Shown here in pieces: positions 27,926-37,181 of a DNA stretch of 64,000 nt (within the stretch, counting starts at the first letter, position 1; every line of letters begins with the position of its first letter). This DNA is from Streptomyces violens (lineage in GTDB: Bacteria > Actinomycetota > Actinomycetes > Streptomycetales > Streptomycetaceae), in contig NZ_JOBH01000017.1 in the NCBI RefSeq assembly GCF_000717745.1, positions 134,498 through 198,497 of the forward strand, given 5' to 3'. The position numbers were made by a program, and so were the translations under genes. The notes beneath the pieces were generated by a model. That model did not search any database. It was given only the letters and a program-made list of their open reading frames with translations, and had not been told where the DNA came from.

Positions 27926-28032
27926 ACCGTCGGCAGGTCCTCGGACTTGGCGAGCGCGCAAATGCCCACTCAGCACACCGTTGCGGGACAGTTCCGGATT
28001 CGCACCGGATTCCCCTGCGGCGACAGCGAGGA
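27926..28032 (-). promoter_or_regulatory. cobalamin (AdoCbl) riboswitch in nrdAB leader
   Basis: Read on the minus strand, the leader has the conserved core: GGGAATCCGGTGCGAATCCG, then ACTGTCCCGCAACGGT, then the peripheral part ending AGTCCGAGGACCTGCCGAC. These match the cobalamin riboswitch consensus (GGAA-cc-GTG-nnA-tCC, CnGnCCCGCnRC, and the 3' box). It starts just after the proximal NrdR box and ends about 165 bases before nrdA. B12 is known to repress nrdABS this way in S. coelicolor. Boundaries are approximate. Confidence 0.92.
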
Positions 28033-28034
28033 CG

Positions 28035-28050
28035 AGCATACATCTTGTGT
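28035..28050 (-). promoter_or_regulatory. NrdR box, proximal
   Basis: Minus-strand ACACAAGATGTATGCT, matching the NrdR consensus ACACWATATATWGTGT in its conserved half. It contains a -10-like TATGCT, so NrdR binding would block the promoter. Confidence 0.85.
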
Positions 28051-28065
28051 CGGGTTGCGCGAGCG

Positions 28066-28081
28066 TCCCCATATCTTGTGT
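28066..28081 (-). promoter_or_regulatory. NrdR box, distal
   Basis: Minus-strand ACACAAGATATGGGGA. It is separated from the proximal box by 15 bases (31 centre to centre, about three helix turns), the spacing characteristic of paired NrdR sites. Confidence 0.85.
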
Positions 28082-28167
28082 CGCGGTGCGACTGTCAGTG
28101 CTGTTGTCAGTGCCGTCCGCTACGTTCGGAATCGGTGAGCCGATCCGGATGCGACAACGGCCGGATA

Positions 28168-28206
28168 CGACAACGGGCCGCCGGATTTCCCGGCGGCCCG
28201 TTGTCG
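28168..28206 (-). terminator. terminator after the sodium:solute symporter
   Basis: A perfect 17-bp stem (CGACAACGGGCCGCCGG and its complement) with loop ATTTC, 17 bases past the symporter stop. It isolates it from the nrdAB promoter. Confidence 0.88.
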
Positions 28207-28223
28207 TGCGGAGGGGAGTGGCG

Positions 28224-29936
28224 TCAGTGCGCCGCCCCCGCCGTCGCCGGAGGCAGCTCGGCCTGGACGCCCTTGTCGCCGACGTCCGCCGTGTAGTCCT
28301 CGGGCGAGGTCTCGTCGATGCCGTCAGGCGTCTTCGTGGCTCGCAGGACGACCGTCAGGACCACCGTCACCAGGACGTTCAGCACGAACGCGGTCAGACC
28401 GATGTAGCCGATCTCCCCGATGCCGGGGATCTCCGCGTTCGAGCCGCCGAAGTGCTTCTGGGTGGGGCTCGCCACGCCGTACGCCGCGACCGTGCCGTAC
28501 AGCATGCCGACCGCCCAGCCGGCGAGCAGCGCCCAGCGGTGGAACCAGCGGGTGAACAGGCCGCCCACCAGCGCCGGCATGGTCTGCAGGATCCAGATGC
28601 CGCCCAGCAGCTGGAAGTTGATCGCCACCGTCTTGTCCATCGTCAGGACGAACGCCAGCGCACCGACCTTCACCAGCAGCGACACCAGCTTGGCGACCTT
28701 GTGCTCCTGCGCGGGCGTGGCACCCGGCTTGAGGAAGTCCTTGTAGATGTTGCGGGTGAAGAGGTTCGCCGCGGCGATCGACATGATCGCGGCGGGCACC
28801 AGCGCGCCGATGCCGATCGCGGCGAACGCCACGCCCGTGAACCAGTCCGGGAACATGTTCTCGAACAGCTGCGGGATCGCCAACTGACCGTTCTGCACCT
28901 TGATCCCGGACGCGATCGCCATGAAGCCGAGCAGCGCCAGGAAGCCGAGCATCAGCGAGTACAGCGGCAGGATGGTGGTGTTGCGGCGGATCACGTTACG
29001 GCTCCGCGAGGAGAGCGTGGCCGTGATCGAGTGCGGATACATGAACAGCGCCAGCGCCGAACCGAGCGCCAGCGTCGCGTACGCCCACTGCGCGTTCGGA
29101 CCGCTCGCGAGCTCCCCGCGCGGCTTGCCCGTGGCCGGGTTGGTCTCCGCGAAGGCGTCACCCGCTGCGTGGAAGATGTGCTCGAAGCCGCCCAGCTTGA
29201 TCGGGATGTAGATGATCGCCACCGCGATGACGAGGTAGATCAGGCCGTCCTTGACGAACGCGATCAGCGCGGGCGCGCGCAGCCCGGAGGAGTAGGTGTA
29301 CGCGGCCAGCACGCCGAAGGCAATCAGCAGCGGCAGGTCCTTGATGAACCAGTGCGTGCTCTCCCCGCCGCCGACGCCCATCACGTCCAGCACGGCCTGG
29401 ATGCCCACGAGTTGCAGCGCGATGTACGGCATCGTGGCGAGGATGCCGGTGAGCGCGACGGCCAGCGACAGGGCCTTGGAGCCGAAGCGGCCGCGCACGA
29501 AGTCCGAGGTGGTGACGTACCCGTGCTTGTGCGACACCGACCACAGACGCGGCAGGAAGGTGAAGATCAGGGGGTAGACGAGGATCGTGTACGGCACGGC
29601 GAAGAAACCGGCCGCGCCCGCCGCGTAGATCGCCGCGGGCACGGCGACGAACGTGTACGCGGTGTACAGGTCGCCGCCCAGCAGGAACCACGTCACCCAC
29701 GTACCGAAGCTGCGGCCGCCCAGGCCCCACTCGTCGAGGTTGTCGGACTGCTCGGCCTTGCGCCAGCGCGCGGCCAGGAAGCCCATGACCGTGACGGCTA
29801 TGAAGAAGAAGATGAAGACGGCCAGCGCGATGCCGTTCACGCCGCCGGTCGCGTCCGCCGCGATCGCATTTCCGCCCGGGACGGCCGGGGTGACCGCGGT
29901 GGCCGGGAGATTCGTTGCCATGGTCATCGTCATCAC
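28224..29936 (-). CDS. sodium:solute symporter (SSS family)
   Basis: 570 residues with about 13 hydrophobic spans and SSS hallmarks: WGLGGRSFGTWVTWFLLGGD near the first core helix, and the region GIGALVPAAIMSIAAANLFTRN that holds sodium ligands. Closest in character to the actinobacterial acetate/monocarboxylate or MctP-like permeases; the substrate is not certain. The start region has three closely spaced options; GTG 29936 overlaps the DUF3311 stop by four bases. The DUF3311-SSS pair is a recurrent two-gene unit. Confidence 0.9.
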   Translation of the reverse strand: MMTMTMATNLPATAVTPAVPGGNAIAADATGGVNGIALAVFIFFFIAVTVMGFLAARWRKAEQSDNLDEWGLGGRSFGTWVTWFLLGGDLYTAYTFVAVPAAIYAAGAAGFFAVPYTILVYPLIFTFLPRLWSVSHKHGYVTTSDFVRGRFGSKALSLAVALTGILATMPYIALQLVGIQAVLDVMGVGGGESTHWFIKDLPLLIAFGVLAAYTYSSGLRAPALIAFVKDGLIYLVIAVAIIYIPIKLGGFEHIFHAAGDAFAETNPATGKPRGELASGPNAQWAYATLALGSALALFMYPHSITATLSSRSRNVIRRNTTILPLYSLMLGFLALLGFMAIASGIKVQNGQLAIPQLFENMFPDWFTGVAFAAIGIGALVPAAIMSIAAANLFTRNIYKDFLKPGATPAQEHKVAKLVSLLVKVGALAFVLTMDKTVAINFQLLGGIWILQTMPALVGGLFTRWFHRWALLAGWAVGMLYGTVAAYGVASPTQKHFGGSNAEIPGIGEIGYIGLTAFVLNVLVTVVLTVVLRATKTPDGIDETSPEDYTADVGDKGVQAELPPATAGAAH

Positions 29937-30202
29937 TTCGACGCACCGTCCTTACGGGCGCGAAGCTGACGCTGCTCACGCTGCACGAGCTTGTACGCGA
30001 TCATCGTCAGCGCCGTCGAGATCAGCACCCACAGCATCTGGTACCAGTAGAAGAACGGGATGCCGATCAGCGTCGGCTCGACCTTCGCGTACGAACTCAC
30101 CCAGAGCATCGCCACGAACGGAGCGAACAGGCACAGGCCGGCCACCACACGTGTGGGCGTGACGATCGGCCCGGAACGGGGTGTTTCGGCTGGCTCTGAC
30201 AT
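29933..30202 (-). CDS. DUF3311 small membrane protein
   Basis: 89 residues with two hydrophobic spans (VVAGLCLFAPFVAMLWVSSY and FFYWYQMLWVLISTALTMIA) and a basic C-terminal tail. DUF3311 proteins are encoded directly upstream of SSS-family transporters and are presumed accessory subunits. ATG 30202 is chosen; the frame extends to 30229 without a better start. The next gap (30203-30416) holds a C/T-rich tract near 30360-30405 and nothing else I can name. Confidence 0.85.
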   Translation of the reverse strand: MSEPAETPRSGPIVTPTRVVAGLCLFAPFVAMLWVSSYAKVEPTLIGIPFFYWYQMLWVLISTALTMIAYKLVQREQRQLRARKDGASK

Positions 30203-30416
30203 ATCCGCTGCTCCATCCCTGGCGATCATCTAGGTAAGGCCAGGAAATCTAAGCGCCTGAAGCGGCTGACGTCACCAGCTGTCCGCATATCGGTACGGAC
30301 ACGGTTTGGGGGAGGGCGCGGGGTACGGCCAGGGTTTGGGCCAAAGCCGCACTCCGGGGGCCTCCCCCCCGCCCCCACCCCCTCCTCCTCCTGCCTCCTC
30401 CGCCACCCCGCGCCTC

Positions 30417-30686
30417 TCAGCAGCAGCGGAACCCCGAGCGGGGGTCACCCTCCCTCGCATCCGTCCTGCGGCGCTCGAACTCCCCGCGGGTGGGGACCGG
30501 GGCGTCAGGGTCGTGCCGACGGAGATGCTCGACATACCGGTCGTACGCCGACTCCCCGGTCAACTCCCGCACATACCACCGCACGCCCCGCGCCCACCGC
30601 GCCACGACCGCCTTCACCGGGACGCCCCGCGTACCGTCCGCGCGGCGGCCGTCCGCCCGACGCCCCGGGCTTGCCGAGTCGTTCAC
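30417..30686 (-). CDS. YbdD/YjiX-family protein, CstA partner
   Basis: 89 residues. The conserved part is VVARWARGVRWYVRELTGESAYDRYVEHLRRHDPDAPVPTR-like, with the family's small basic Trp/Tyr-rich signature; the first 25 residues are Arg-rich. YbdD/YjiX proteins are encoded immediately after cstA-type genes and are needed for pyruvate uptake by CstA or BtsT in enterobacteria. GTG 30686 overlaps the cstA stop by four bases. Confidence 0.85.
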   Translation of the reverse strand: MNDSASPGRRADGRRADGTRGVPVKAVVARWARGVRWYVRELTGESAYDRYVEHLRRHDPDAPVPTRGEFERRRTDAREGDPRSGFRCC

Positions 30687-32824
30687 CTGCGAGCCCCTTC
30701 CTCCCCAGCCGCCGCCAGTTCCCCCTTCTCCTCACGCGTGGCTATCAGGCCGGCCGGGGCCACGATGCGGGAGGTGACGTACGGGGCCTCCTTCAGCGGA
30801 GTCGCGTCCGGGGTGCGGAGGTGGCGGATGCATACGCGGGTCGCGTCGGCGATCACTACGACGATCAGCAGGGCCAGTACTGCCGACAGCACGCCGTCCA
30901 CCGTGGAGTTGGTGACCACCGTGTGCATGTCGTCCATCGACTTCGCGGGTGGGAGTACCTTCCCCGCGTCGATGGCGTCCTGGTAGACGGCCCGTTGCGT
31001 GAAGAAGCCCACCTTCGGGTCGCCGGAGAAGACCTTCTGCCAGCTCGCGGTCAGGGTGACCACCGCGTCCCAGGCCAGCGGTATGCCCGTGATCCAGGCC
31101 CACTTCAGCCGGCCGGACTTCACCAGCAGCGTCGTGCACACCGCCAGCGCGACCGCCGCCAGGAGCTGGTTGGAGATTCCGAAGATCGGGAAGAGCTGGT
31201 TGATGCCGCCCAGCGGCTCATGGACGCCCACCCACAGGAAGTACCCCCACAGGCCCACCACGGCCGCGCTGCACAGGATCAGCCCCGGCTTCCAACTGAT
31301 GTCCCGGAACGGCTTGTAGGCGTTGCCCAGCATGTCCTGGAGCATGAAGCGGCCCACCCGCGTGCCCGCGTCCAGCGCCGTCAGGATGAACAGCGCCTCG
31401 AACATGATCGCGAAGTGGTACCAGAACGCCTTCATCCCGCCGCCGCCCACCACTTGCGAGAAGATCTCCGAGACGCCGACGGCCAGGGTGGGCGCGCCGC
31501 CCGTCCGGGACAGCAGTGTCTGTTCCTCCACGGACCTGGCCGCGGCCGCCAGTTGGTCGGGGGAGATCGAGTAACCGAACTGGGCGACCGCCTGGGAGGC
31601 GGACTGGACGGAGTCGCCGATGACGCCCGCCGGGGCGTTCATCGCGAAGTACAGGCCGGGGTCGATGATGGACGCGGCCACCAGCGCCATCACCGCGACG
31701 AACGACTCCATCAGCATCGAGCCGTACCCGATCATCCGGATCTGGGTCTCCTTCTGCACCATCTTCGGCGTGGTGCCCGAGGAGATCAGCGCGTGGAAGC
31801 CCGACAGCGCGCCACAGGCGATGGTGATGAAGGCGAAGGGGAAGAGGGAGCCGGCGAAGACCGGGCCGTCGCCGCGGCTCGCGAAGTCCGTCACCGCGTC
31901 CATCTTCAGCGTCGGCAGGGCGATCACCACGCCCAGCGCCAGCAGGGCGATCGTGCCGATCTTCATGAACGTGGAGAGGTAGTCGCGGGGCGCGAGCAGG
32001 GTCCAGACGGGGAGCACAGAGGCGATGAAGCCGTATGCCACCAGCCAGATGACCAGGGTCTTCGGCTGGAGGGTGAAGGTGTCGGCCCAGGAGGACTCCG
32101 CGACCCAGCGGCCGCCGACGAGGGCGAGGAGCAGCAGCGCGATGCCGAGGAGGGAGACCTCGGTGATCCGGCCGGGGCGGAGGAAGCGCAGGTAGACGCC
32201 CATGATGAGGGCGATGGGGATCGTCATGCCGATGGAGAACGTGCCCCAGGGGGACGCGGCCAGCGCGTTGACGATCACCAGGGCCAGCACGCCCAGCAGG
32301 ATGATCATGATGGCGAAGGCGGCGAGCAGCGCGGCGGCCCCGCCGAACGGGCCGATCTCCTCGCGCGCCATCTGGCCCAGCGACTTCCCGTCCCGCCGGG
32401 TCGAGAAGAAGAGCACCACCATGTCCTGCACGGCGCCCGCGAACACCACTCCGGCGATGATCCAGATCGTGCCGGGGAGATACCCCATCTGCGCCGCGAG
32501 CACCGGCCCGACCAGCGGTCCCGCGCCCGCGATGGCCGCGAAGTGGTGGCCGAGCAGGACGCGGCGGTCGGTGGGGTGGAAGTCGATGCCGTTGTTCAGC
32601 CGCTCGGCCGGGGTGGCGCGGTTCTTGTCCACCCGCAGCACGCGCGTGGCGATGAACCGCGAGTAGAAGCGGTACGCGATGGCGTACGTGCCGAGGGCGG
32701 CGGCCACCATCCAGGCCGCCGACACCTCCTCGCCGCGGCCCAGTGCGAGCAGGGTCCAGCCGGCGGCGCCGATGAGCGCAACGGCTGTCCAGATGGCGAT
32801 CGTTCGGGGCGATGTCGTACGCAC
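30683..32824 (-). CDS. cstA: CstA-family carbon-starvation/pyruvate transporter
   Basis: 713 residues with about 16-18 hydrophobic spans. Family motifs include FHPTDRRVLLGHHFAAIAGA near 95-115 and GCGALSGFHALISSGTTPKM-like sequence near 355. CstA proteins import pyruvate and perhaps peptides during carbon limitation. Start GTG 32824 has GGGAGG about nine bases upstream. Downstream and coupled is its YbdD-like partner. A degenerate Crp-like sequence lies 50 bases upstream (32874-32889). Confidence 0.93.
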   Translation of the reverse strand: MRTTSPRTIAIWTAVALIGAAGWTLLALGRGEEVSAAWMVAAALGTYAIAYRFYSRFIATRVLRVDKNRATPAERLNNGIDFHPTDRRVLLGHHFAAIAGAGPLVGPVLAAQMGYLPGTIWIIAGVVFAGAVQDMVVLFFSTRRDGKSLGQMAREEIGPFGGAAALLAAFAIMIILLGVLALVIVNALAASPWGTFSIGMTIPIALIMGVYLRFLRPGRITEVSLLGIALLLLALVGGRWVAESSWADTFTLQPKTLVIWLVAYGFIASVLPVWTLLAPRDYLSTFMKIGTIALLALGVVIALPTLKMDAVTDFASRGDGPVFAGSLFPFAFITIACGALSGFHALISSGTTPKMVQKETQIRMIGYGSMLMESFVAVMALVAASIIDPGLYFAMNAPAGVIGDSVQSASQAVAQFGYSISPDQLAAAARSVEEQTLLSRTGGAPTLAVGVSEIFSQVVGGGGMKAFWYHFAIMFEALFILTALDAGTRVGRFMLQDMLGNAYKPFRDISWKPGLILCSAAVVGLWGYFLWVGVHEPLGGINQLFPIFGISNQLLAAVALAVCTTLLVKSGRLKWAWITGIPLAWDAVVTLTASWQKVFSGDPKVGFFTQRAVYQDAIDAGKVLPPAKSMDDMHTVVTNSTVDGVLSAVLALLIVVVIADATRVCIRHLRTPDATPLKEAPYVTSRIVAPAGLIATREEKGELAAAGEEGARR

Positions 32825-32985
32825 TGGCCGTCCTCCCGTCCTGACGGTGACGGAAGGACCGTAAAGCAGGGAATGTGACGTGCGCTACACCCTGTGGACA
32901 ACCAGGGTGACGAGGATGTGCACTTCCACACCTCCCGGCCCATGCGGCCGGGCCCGGCCCCGTACTGCCAGTCGTCCGGCCGCCG

Positions 32986-33747
32986 CTAGTCGTTCGGCCG
33001 CTGCAGCCGGGCCACGAACTTGTACCGGTCGCCGCGGTACACCGAGCGCACCCACTCGACCGGTTCGCCCTGGGGGTCCAGGGAGTGCCGGGAGAGCATC
33101 AGCATCGGCAGGCCCACGTCCGTACCCAGCAGCGTGGCCTCGCGCGGGGTGGCGAGGGACGTCTCGATGGTCTCCTCGGCCTCCGCCGGGCGGACGTCGT
33201 AGACCTCGGCCAGCGCGGTGTACAGGGAGGTGTACTTGACCAGATTGCGGCGCAGGGCCGGGAAGCGCTTGGCCGACAGGTGCGTGGTCTCGATGGCCAT
33301 CGGCTCGCCGCTGGCCAGCCGCAGCCGTTCGATGCGCAGCACCCGACCGCCCGCCGCGATGTCCAGCAGCCCCGCCAGCCGGTCGTCGGCGGTGACGTAC
33401 CCGATGTCCAGCAGCTGCGAGGTGGGCTCCAGGCCCTGGGCGCGCATGTCCTCGGTGTAGGAGGTCAGTTGCAGCGCCTGGGAGACCTTGGGCTTGGCGA
33501 CGAAGGTGCCCTTGCCCTGGATGCGTTCCAGCCGTCCCTCGACGACCAGTTCCTGCAGGGCCTGCCGCACGGTCGTCCGTGAGGTGTCGAACTCCGAGGC
33601 CAGGGTGCGCTCGGGTGGTACGGGGGTGCCCGGCGGCAGCGTCTCGGTGATCTCCAGCAAGTGCCGCTTGAGCCGGTAGTACTTGGGCACCCGCGCGGTG
33701 CGCGCGGCTCCGCTGCCGGACTCCGCGCCGGCCTCGTCGGTCTCCAT
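32986..33747 (-). CDS. dasR: GntR/HutC-family regulator DasR
   Basis: 253 residues. The N-terminal winged helix holds [14 protein letters not shown] then [20 protein letters not shown] and [15 protein letters not shown] (about 20-90). The UTRA effector domain follows ([18 protein letters not shown] onward). The sequence is nearly that of S. coelicolor DasR as I recall it. DasR represses chitin/GlcNAc uptake and catabolism, plus antibiotic and development genes, and is released by glucosamine-6-phosphate. ATG 33747 (METDEAG) aligns with the known start. It is divergent from dasA, with two dre sites between. Confidence 0.96.
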   Translation of the reverse strand: METDEAGAESGSGAARTARVPKYYRLKRHLLEITETLPPGTPVPPERTLASEFDTSRTTVRQALQELVVEGRLERIQGKGTFVAKPKVSQALQLTSYTEDMRAQGLEPTSQLLDIGYVTADDRLAGLLDIAAGGRVLRIERLRLASGEPMAIETTHLSAKRFPALRRNLVKYTSLYTALAEVYDVRPAEAEETIETSLATPREATLLGTDVGLPMLMLSRHSLDPQGEPVEWVRSVYRGDRYKFVARLQRPND

Positions 33748-33905
33748 GACCCGCCCTTCCGACTCCACTCGTGCTGTCGTCACCGGCTCCTCCGTACGTA
33801 GCGGCTCACATCGTGGCACGGGTGGGGCGCCGATGCTCCCTCGCAGGTCCGCGCCTGCCGGATGTCGGTCCGGTAACGGAGCCGACTGCGACTCTTATAC
33901 ACCTC

Positions 33906-33956
33906 TTGACACCCCTAAAGGTCTAGGCCAAGCTGCGGGCACTGGTCTAAACCATT
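33906..33956 (+). promoter_or_regulatory. dasR-dasA control region with two dre operators
   Basis: TTGACA at 33906-33911 marks a -35. dre 1 is AAAGGTCTAGGCCAAG (33917-33932) and dre 2 is ACTGGTCTAAACCATT (33941-33956). Both fit the DasR consensus ACTGGTCTAGACCACT with a few changes. They sit between the -35 and the dasA ribosome site, where repressor would block transcription. Confidence 0.9.
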
Positions 33957-33990
33957 AAAGACCACCACCCAGCCATTAGGGGAGTGTGCT

Positions 33991-35244
33991 GTGAAGCGTG
34001 GGCTGATCGCGGCGACGGCAGTCGCGGGAATGCTGGTAAGTGTCGCGGCCTGCGGGTCCGGCGAGTCGGCGGGGGCGGACGAGGCGAGCCTCACCGTATG
34101 GGTCATGGACGGCTCCACCCCACCGGGCTGGACGAAGGACGTCACGGCCGCCTTCGAGAAGAAGACCGGCGCGAAGCTGAACATCGAGATCCAGAAGTGG
34201 AACGGCATTCAGCAGAAGATCACCACCGCGCTCTCCGAGGAGAACCCGCCGGACGTCATCGAGGTCGGCAACACCCAGACCCCCGCCTACGCCAAGACCT
34301 CCGGCCTCGCCGAACTGGACGACCTGAAGAAGGAGATCGGCGCCGACTGGACGCCGTCCCTGAACAAGTCGGCCGTCTACGAGGGCAAGCAGTACGCCGC
34401 CCCCTGGTACGCCGCCAACCGCGTCGTCGTCTACAACAAGAAGATCTGGGCCGAGGCCGGCGTCAAGGGCACGCCGAAGACCCGCACCGAGTTCTTCAAG
34501 GACCTCGACCTGATCGAGAAGAAGACGGACGCCGAGCCGCTCTATCTGCCCGGCCAGAACTGGTACTTCTTCGACGGCCTGACCATCGGTACCAAGGCGA
34601 ACCTGGTCAAGAAGCAGGGCGGCAAGTGGGTCTCCAACCTCGCCGACCCCAAGGTCGCCAAGGCCATGGACATCTACAAGCAGTACCAGTCCTTCAGCAA
34701 GGCACCGAAGGACAAGGACGAGGCCACCCCGCAGCAGGGCGAGGTCTTCGCCAAGGGGAAGACCGGCGCGTTCATCGGCATGGGCTGGGAGTCCGGGATC
34801 GCCATCAAGGCCAACCCGAAGATCGAGAAGGACATCGGTTACTTCACCATCCCCGGTGAGACCGCCGGGACACCGGAGGGCGTCTTCCTCGGCGGCTCCA
34901 ACCTCGCCGTCGCCGCCGGCAGCCAGAAGCAGGACCTGGCCAAGAAGTTCCTGAAGATCGCGCTCTCCGACAAGTACGAGGCACAGCTCGCCGAAGAAGG
35001 CGGCGTCATCCCCAACAAGGAGTCGCTGCAGAACGCCCTGAAGGGCAACCCGGCGGCCGAGGCGGCAGCGCCCGCCGTCGCCGGCGGCGGCACCACCCCG
35101 CTGATTCCCGAATGGGGCGCGGTGGAGAACCCGCCCAACCCCATCAAGACGTACATGACCGCCGTCCTGAGCGGTAAGACGCCGATGGACGCCGCCCGGC
35201 AGGTCGAGGGCGAATTCAACAAGCGCCTCGGTCAGCAGCAGTGA
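33991..35244 (+). CDS. dasA: sugar ABC transporter binding lipoprotein DasA (chitobiose)
   Basis: 417 residues. Signal MKRGLIAATAVAGMLVSVAAC (written with GTG as Met) ends in lipobox VAAC at residue 21. The mature protein is a family-1 extracellular solute-binding protein (LTVWVMDG..PGWTKDVTAAFEKKTGAKL, later PAWYAANRVVVYNKK-like and GAFIGMGWESGIAIK). By context it is DasA, the GlcNAc2-binding subunit of DasABC; the ligand is from S. coelicolor work. GTG 33991 follows AGGGGAG at 33978-33984. It overlaps dasB by four bases (GTGA). Confidence 0.93.
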   Translation: MKRGLIAATAVAGMLVSVAACGSGESAGADEASLTVWVMDGSTPPGWTKDVTAAFEKKTGAKLNIEIQKWNGIQQKITTALSEENPPDVIEVGNTQTPAYAKTSGLAELDDLKKEIGADWTPSLNKSAVYEGKQYAAPWYAANRVVVYNKKIWAEAGVKGTPKTRTEFFKDLDLIEKKTDAEPLYLPGQNWYFFDGLTIGTKANLVKKQGGKWVSNLADPKVAKAMDIYKQYQSFSKAPKDKDEATPQQGEVFAKGKTGAFIGMGWESGIAIKANPKIEKDIGYFTIPGETAGTPEGVFLGGSNLAVAAGSQKQDLAKKFLKIALSDKYEAQLAEEGGVIPNKESLQNALKGNPAAEAAAPAVAGGGTTPLIPEWGAVENPPNPIKTYMTAVLSGKTPMDAARQVEGEFNKRLGQQQ

Positions 35245-36212
35245 GCGCGAGCACCACCGACGTACGGCCCCGCAAGGCGGTACGGCCCGTGAAGGAGGCG
35301 CCGCGGCCCGCCAAGGAGGTGCGGCGCCGCGCATACGGGCCGTACCTCCTGCTGCTGCCCGCGCTCGCCGTCACCGCAGTGTTCCTCGGCTGGCCCATGG
35401 TCACCAACGGACTGCTGTCCCTCCAGAACCTCAACATGGGACAGCTCATCCGGCACGCCACCGAGTGGAACGGCCTGGACAATTACGGCGAGATCCTCGG
35501 CAACGAGGAGTTCTGGCGGGTCTCCCTCCGCTCGCTCCTCTTCACCGCCGCGAACGTCGTCCTGACCATGGGCATCGGCACCCTCATCGGCCTGCTGCTC
35601 GCCCGGCTCGGCCCCCGTATGCGGCTCACCCTGCTGTTCGGTCTGGTCCTCGCCTGGGCCATGCCCGTCATCGCCGCCACCACCGTCTACCAGTGGCTCT
35701 TCGCCCAGCGCTTCGGCGTCGTCAACTGGGTACTGGACCGCCTCGGGTGGCACGGCATGGCGGACTTCAACTGGACCGGCGGCCAGTTCTCCACCTTCTT
35801 CGTCATCACCGTCCTGGTCGTCTGGCAGTCCGTACCCTTCGTCGCGATCAACCTCTACGCCGCGACGACCACCATCCCCAGGGAGCTCTACGAAGCGGCC
35901 GCCCTCGACGGCGCCGGCCTCTGGAGGAGCTTCACCTCGGTAACGCTCCCCTTCATCAGGCCTTTCCTCTACGCGACGACCTTCCTCGAAGTCATCTGGA
36001 TCTTCAAAGCCTTCGCCCAGGTGTTCGCCATCAACGAGGGCGGCCCGGAGCGCCTCACCGAAATCCTCCCCGTGTACGCCTTCATCGAGGGCATGGGCAA
36101 CCAGCACTACGGCATGGGCGCGGCCATCTCGCTGCTGACCATCCTCATCCTGCTGGCCCTGACCTCGTACTACCTCCGGATCGTGCTCCGGCAGGAGGAG
36201 GACGAGCGATGA
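35241..36212 (+). CDS. dasB: sugar ABC transporter permease DasB
   Basis: 323 residues. A basic ~35-residue cytoplasmic N terminus precedes six membrane spans. The EAA loop is IPRELYEAAALDGAGLWRSF near 210-230, the usual MalF-type position. It forms the membrane channel with DasC; the shared ATPase MsiK is encoded elsewhere in Streptomyces, which fits the absence of an ATPase gene here. Overlaps dasC by four bases (ATGA). Confidence 0.94.
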   Translation: MSASTTDVRPRKAVRPVKEAPRPAKEVRRRAYGPYLLLLPALAVTAVFLGWPMVTNGLLSLQNLNMGQLIRHATEWNGLDNYGEILGNEEFWRVSLRSLLFTAANVVLTMGIGTLIGLLLARLGPRMRLTLLFGLVLAWAMPVIAATTVYQWLFAQRFGVVNWVLDRLGWHGMADFNWTGGQFSTFFVITVLVVWQSVPFVAINLYAATTTIPRELYEAAALDGAGLWRSFTSVTLPFIRPFLYATTFLEVIWIFKAFAQVFAINEGGPERLTEILPVYAFIEGMGNQHYGMGAAISLLTILILLALTSYYLRIVLRQEEDER

Positions 36213-37039
36213 AACGCAGTCTCTTCGGCCGCCTCTGGCCCAACGCCACGGCCCTGGCCCTGACCGCGGGCCTGCTCTTCCCCGTCTACTGGATGTTCAG
36301 TACGGCACTGAAGCCGACCGGCGACATCATCAGCGAGGACCCCGTGTGGTTCCCGCTCAGCCCGACCCTCGAACACTTCCGCACCGCCGTCAGCGCCCCG
36401 AACTTCTGGCGATATGTCGGCAACTCCGTCACCGTCACGGTCCTCGCCGTGGGCATGTCGCTCGTGATCGCGCTGCTCGCGTCCTTCGCGATCGCCCGGA
36501 TGCGCTTCAAGGGGCGCCGCGGCGTGATCGTCACCTTCATGGTCGCCCAGATGGCGCCCTGGGAGGTGATGGTCATCGCGATCTACATGATCGTCCGGGA
36601 CGGCGACATGCTGAACAGCCTGCTGCCCCTCACCTTCTTCTACATGGTCATGGTGCTGCCCTTTACGATCCTCACCCTCCGCGGCTACATCGCGGCCGTC
36701 CCCAAGGAGCTGGAGGAGTCCGCCATGGTCGACGGGTGCTCCCGCCCCCAGGCATTCCTCCGGATCATCCTGCCGCTGCTCGCCCCCGGGCTGATGGCCA
36801 CCTCGCTCTTCGGCTTCATCACCGCCTGGAACGAATTCCCCCTCGTCCTCATCCTCAACAAGCAGGCCGAGGCCCAGACCCTGCCCCTGTGGCTGTCCGG
36901 CTTCCAGACCAACTTCGGCGACGACTGGGGCGCCACCATGGCCGCCGCCTCCCTCTTCGCCCTCCCCATCCTGATCCTCTTCCTCTTCCTGCAGCGCAAG
37001 GCGGTCGGCGGCCTCACCTCGGGCGCGGTGAAGGGATGA
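36209..37039 (+). CDS. dasC: sugar ABC transporter permease DasC
   Basis: 276 residues, MalG-type permease with six spans and EAA loop VPKELEESAMVDGCSRPQAF near 165-185. ATG 36209 overlaps the dasB stop and has GAGGAGGACGAGC upstream. It completes the DasABC chitobiose importer. 142 bases with no clear element separate it from dasD. Confidence 0.94.
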   Translation: MKRSLFGRLWPNATALALTAGLLFPVYWMFSTALKPTGDIISEDPVWFPLSPTLEHFRTAVSAPNFWRYVGNSVTVTVLAVGMSLVIALLASFAIARMRFKGRRGVIVTFMVAQMAPWEVMVIAIYMIVRDGDMLNSLLPLTFFYMVMVLPFTILTLRGYIAAVPKELEESAMVDGCSRPQAFLRIILPLLAPGLMATSLFGFITAWNEFPLVLILNKQAEAQTLPLWLSGFQTNFGDDWGATMAAASLFALPILILFLFLQRKAVGGLTSGAVKG

Positions 37040-37181
37040 CGCGGCCGCCCGCCTGCCTCCGCCCCCGGACCACCGGTCTGCGATCTGATGAAAGCCGCGC
37101 CCGGTCCGCTACCGCCTTCCGGTCCGGTACCGCCGCCCGCCCGCCTGCTTGTTCACGCGCAGTGAAGGGACACGCAGCTCC

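Noticed and set aside
27765..29969. A 734-codon plus-strand frame running through the nrdA leader and the symporter gene
   Set aside because: It crosses the cobalamin riboswitch and an obvious symporter on the other strand; composition is Arg/Asp/Val-rich shadow sequence.
30671..32878. A 735-codon plus-strand frame opposite cstA
   Set aside because: It mirrors cstA exactly and encodes charged low-complexity sequence without any motif.
37040..37181. Possible additional dre site between dasC and dasD
   Set aside because: GGTCTGCGATC at 37075 keeps only one half-site; the second arm is missing.
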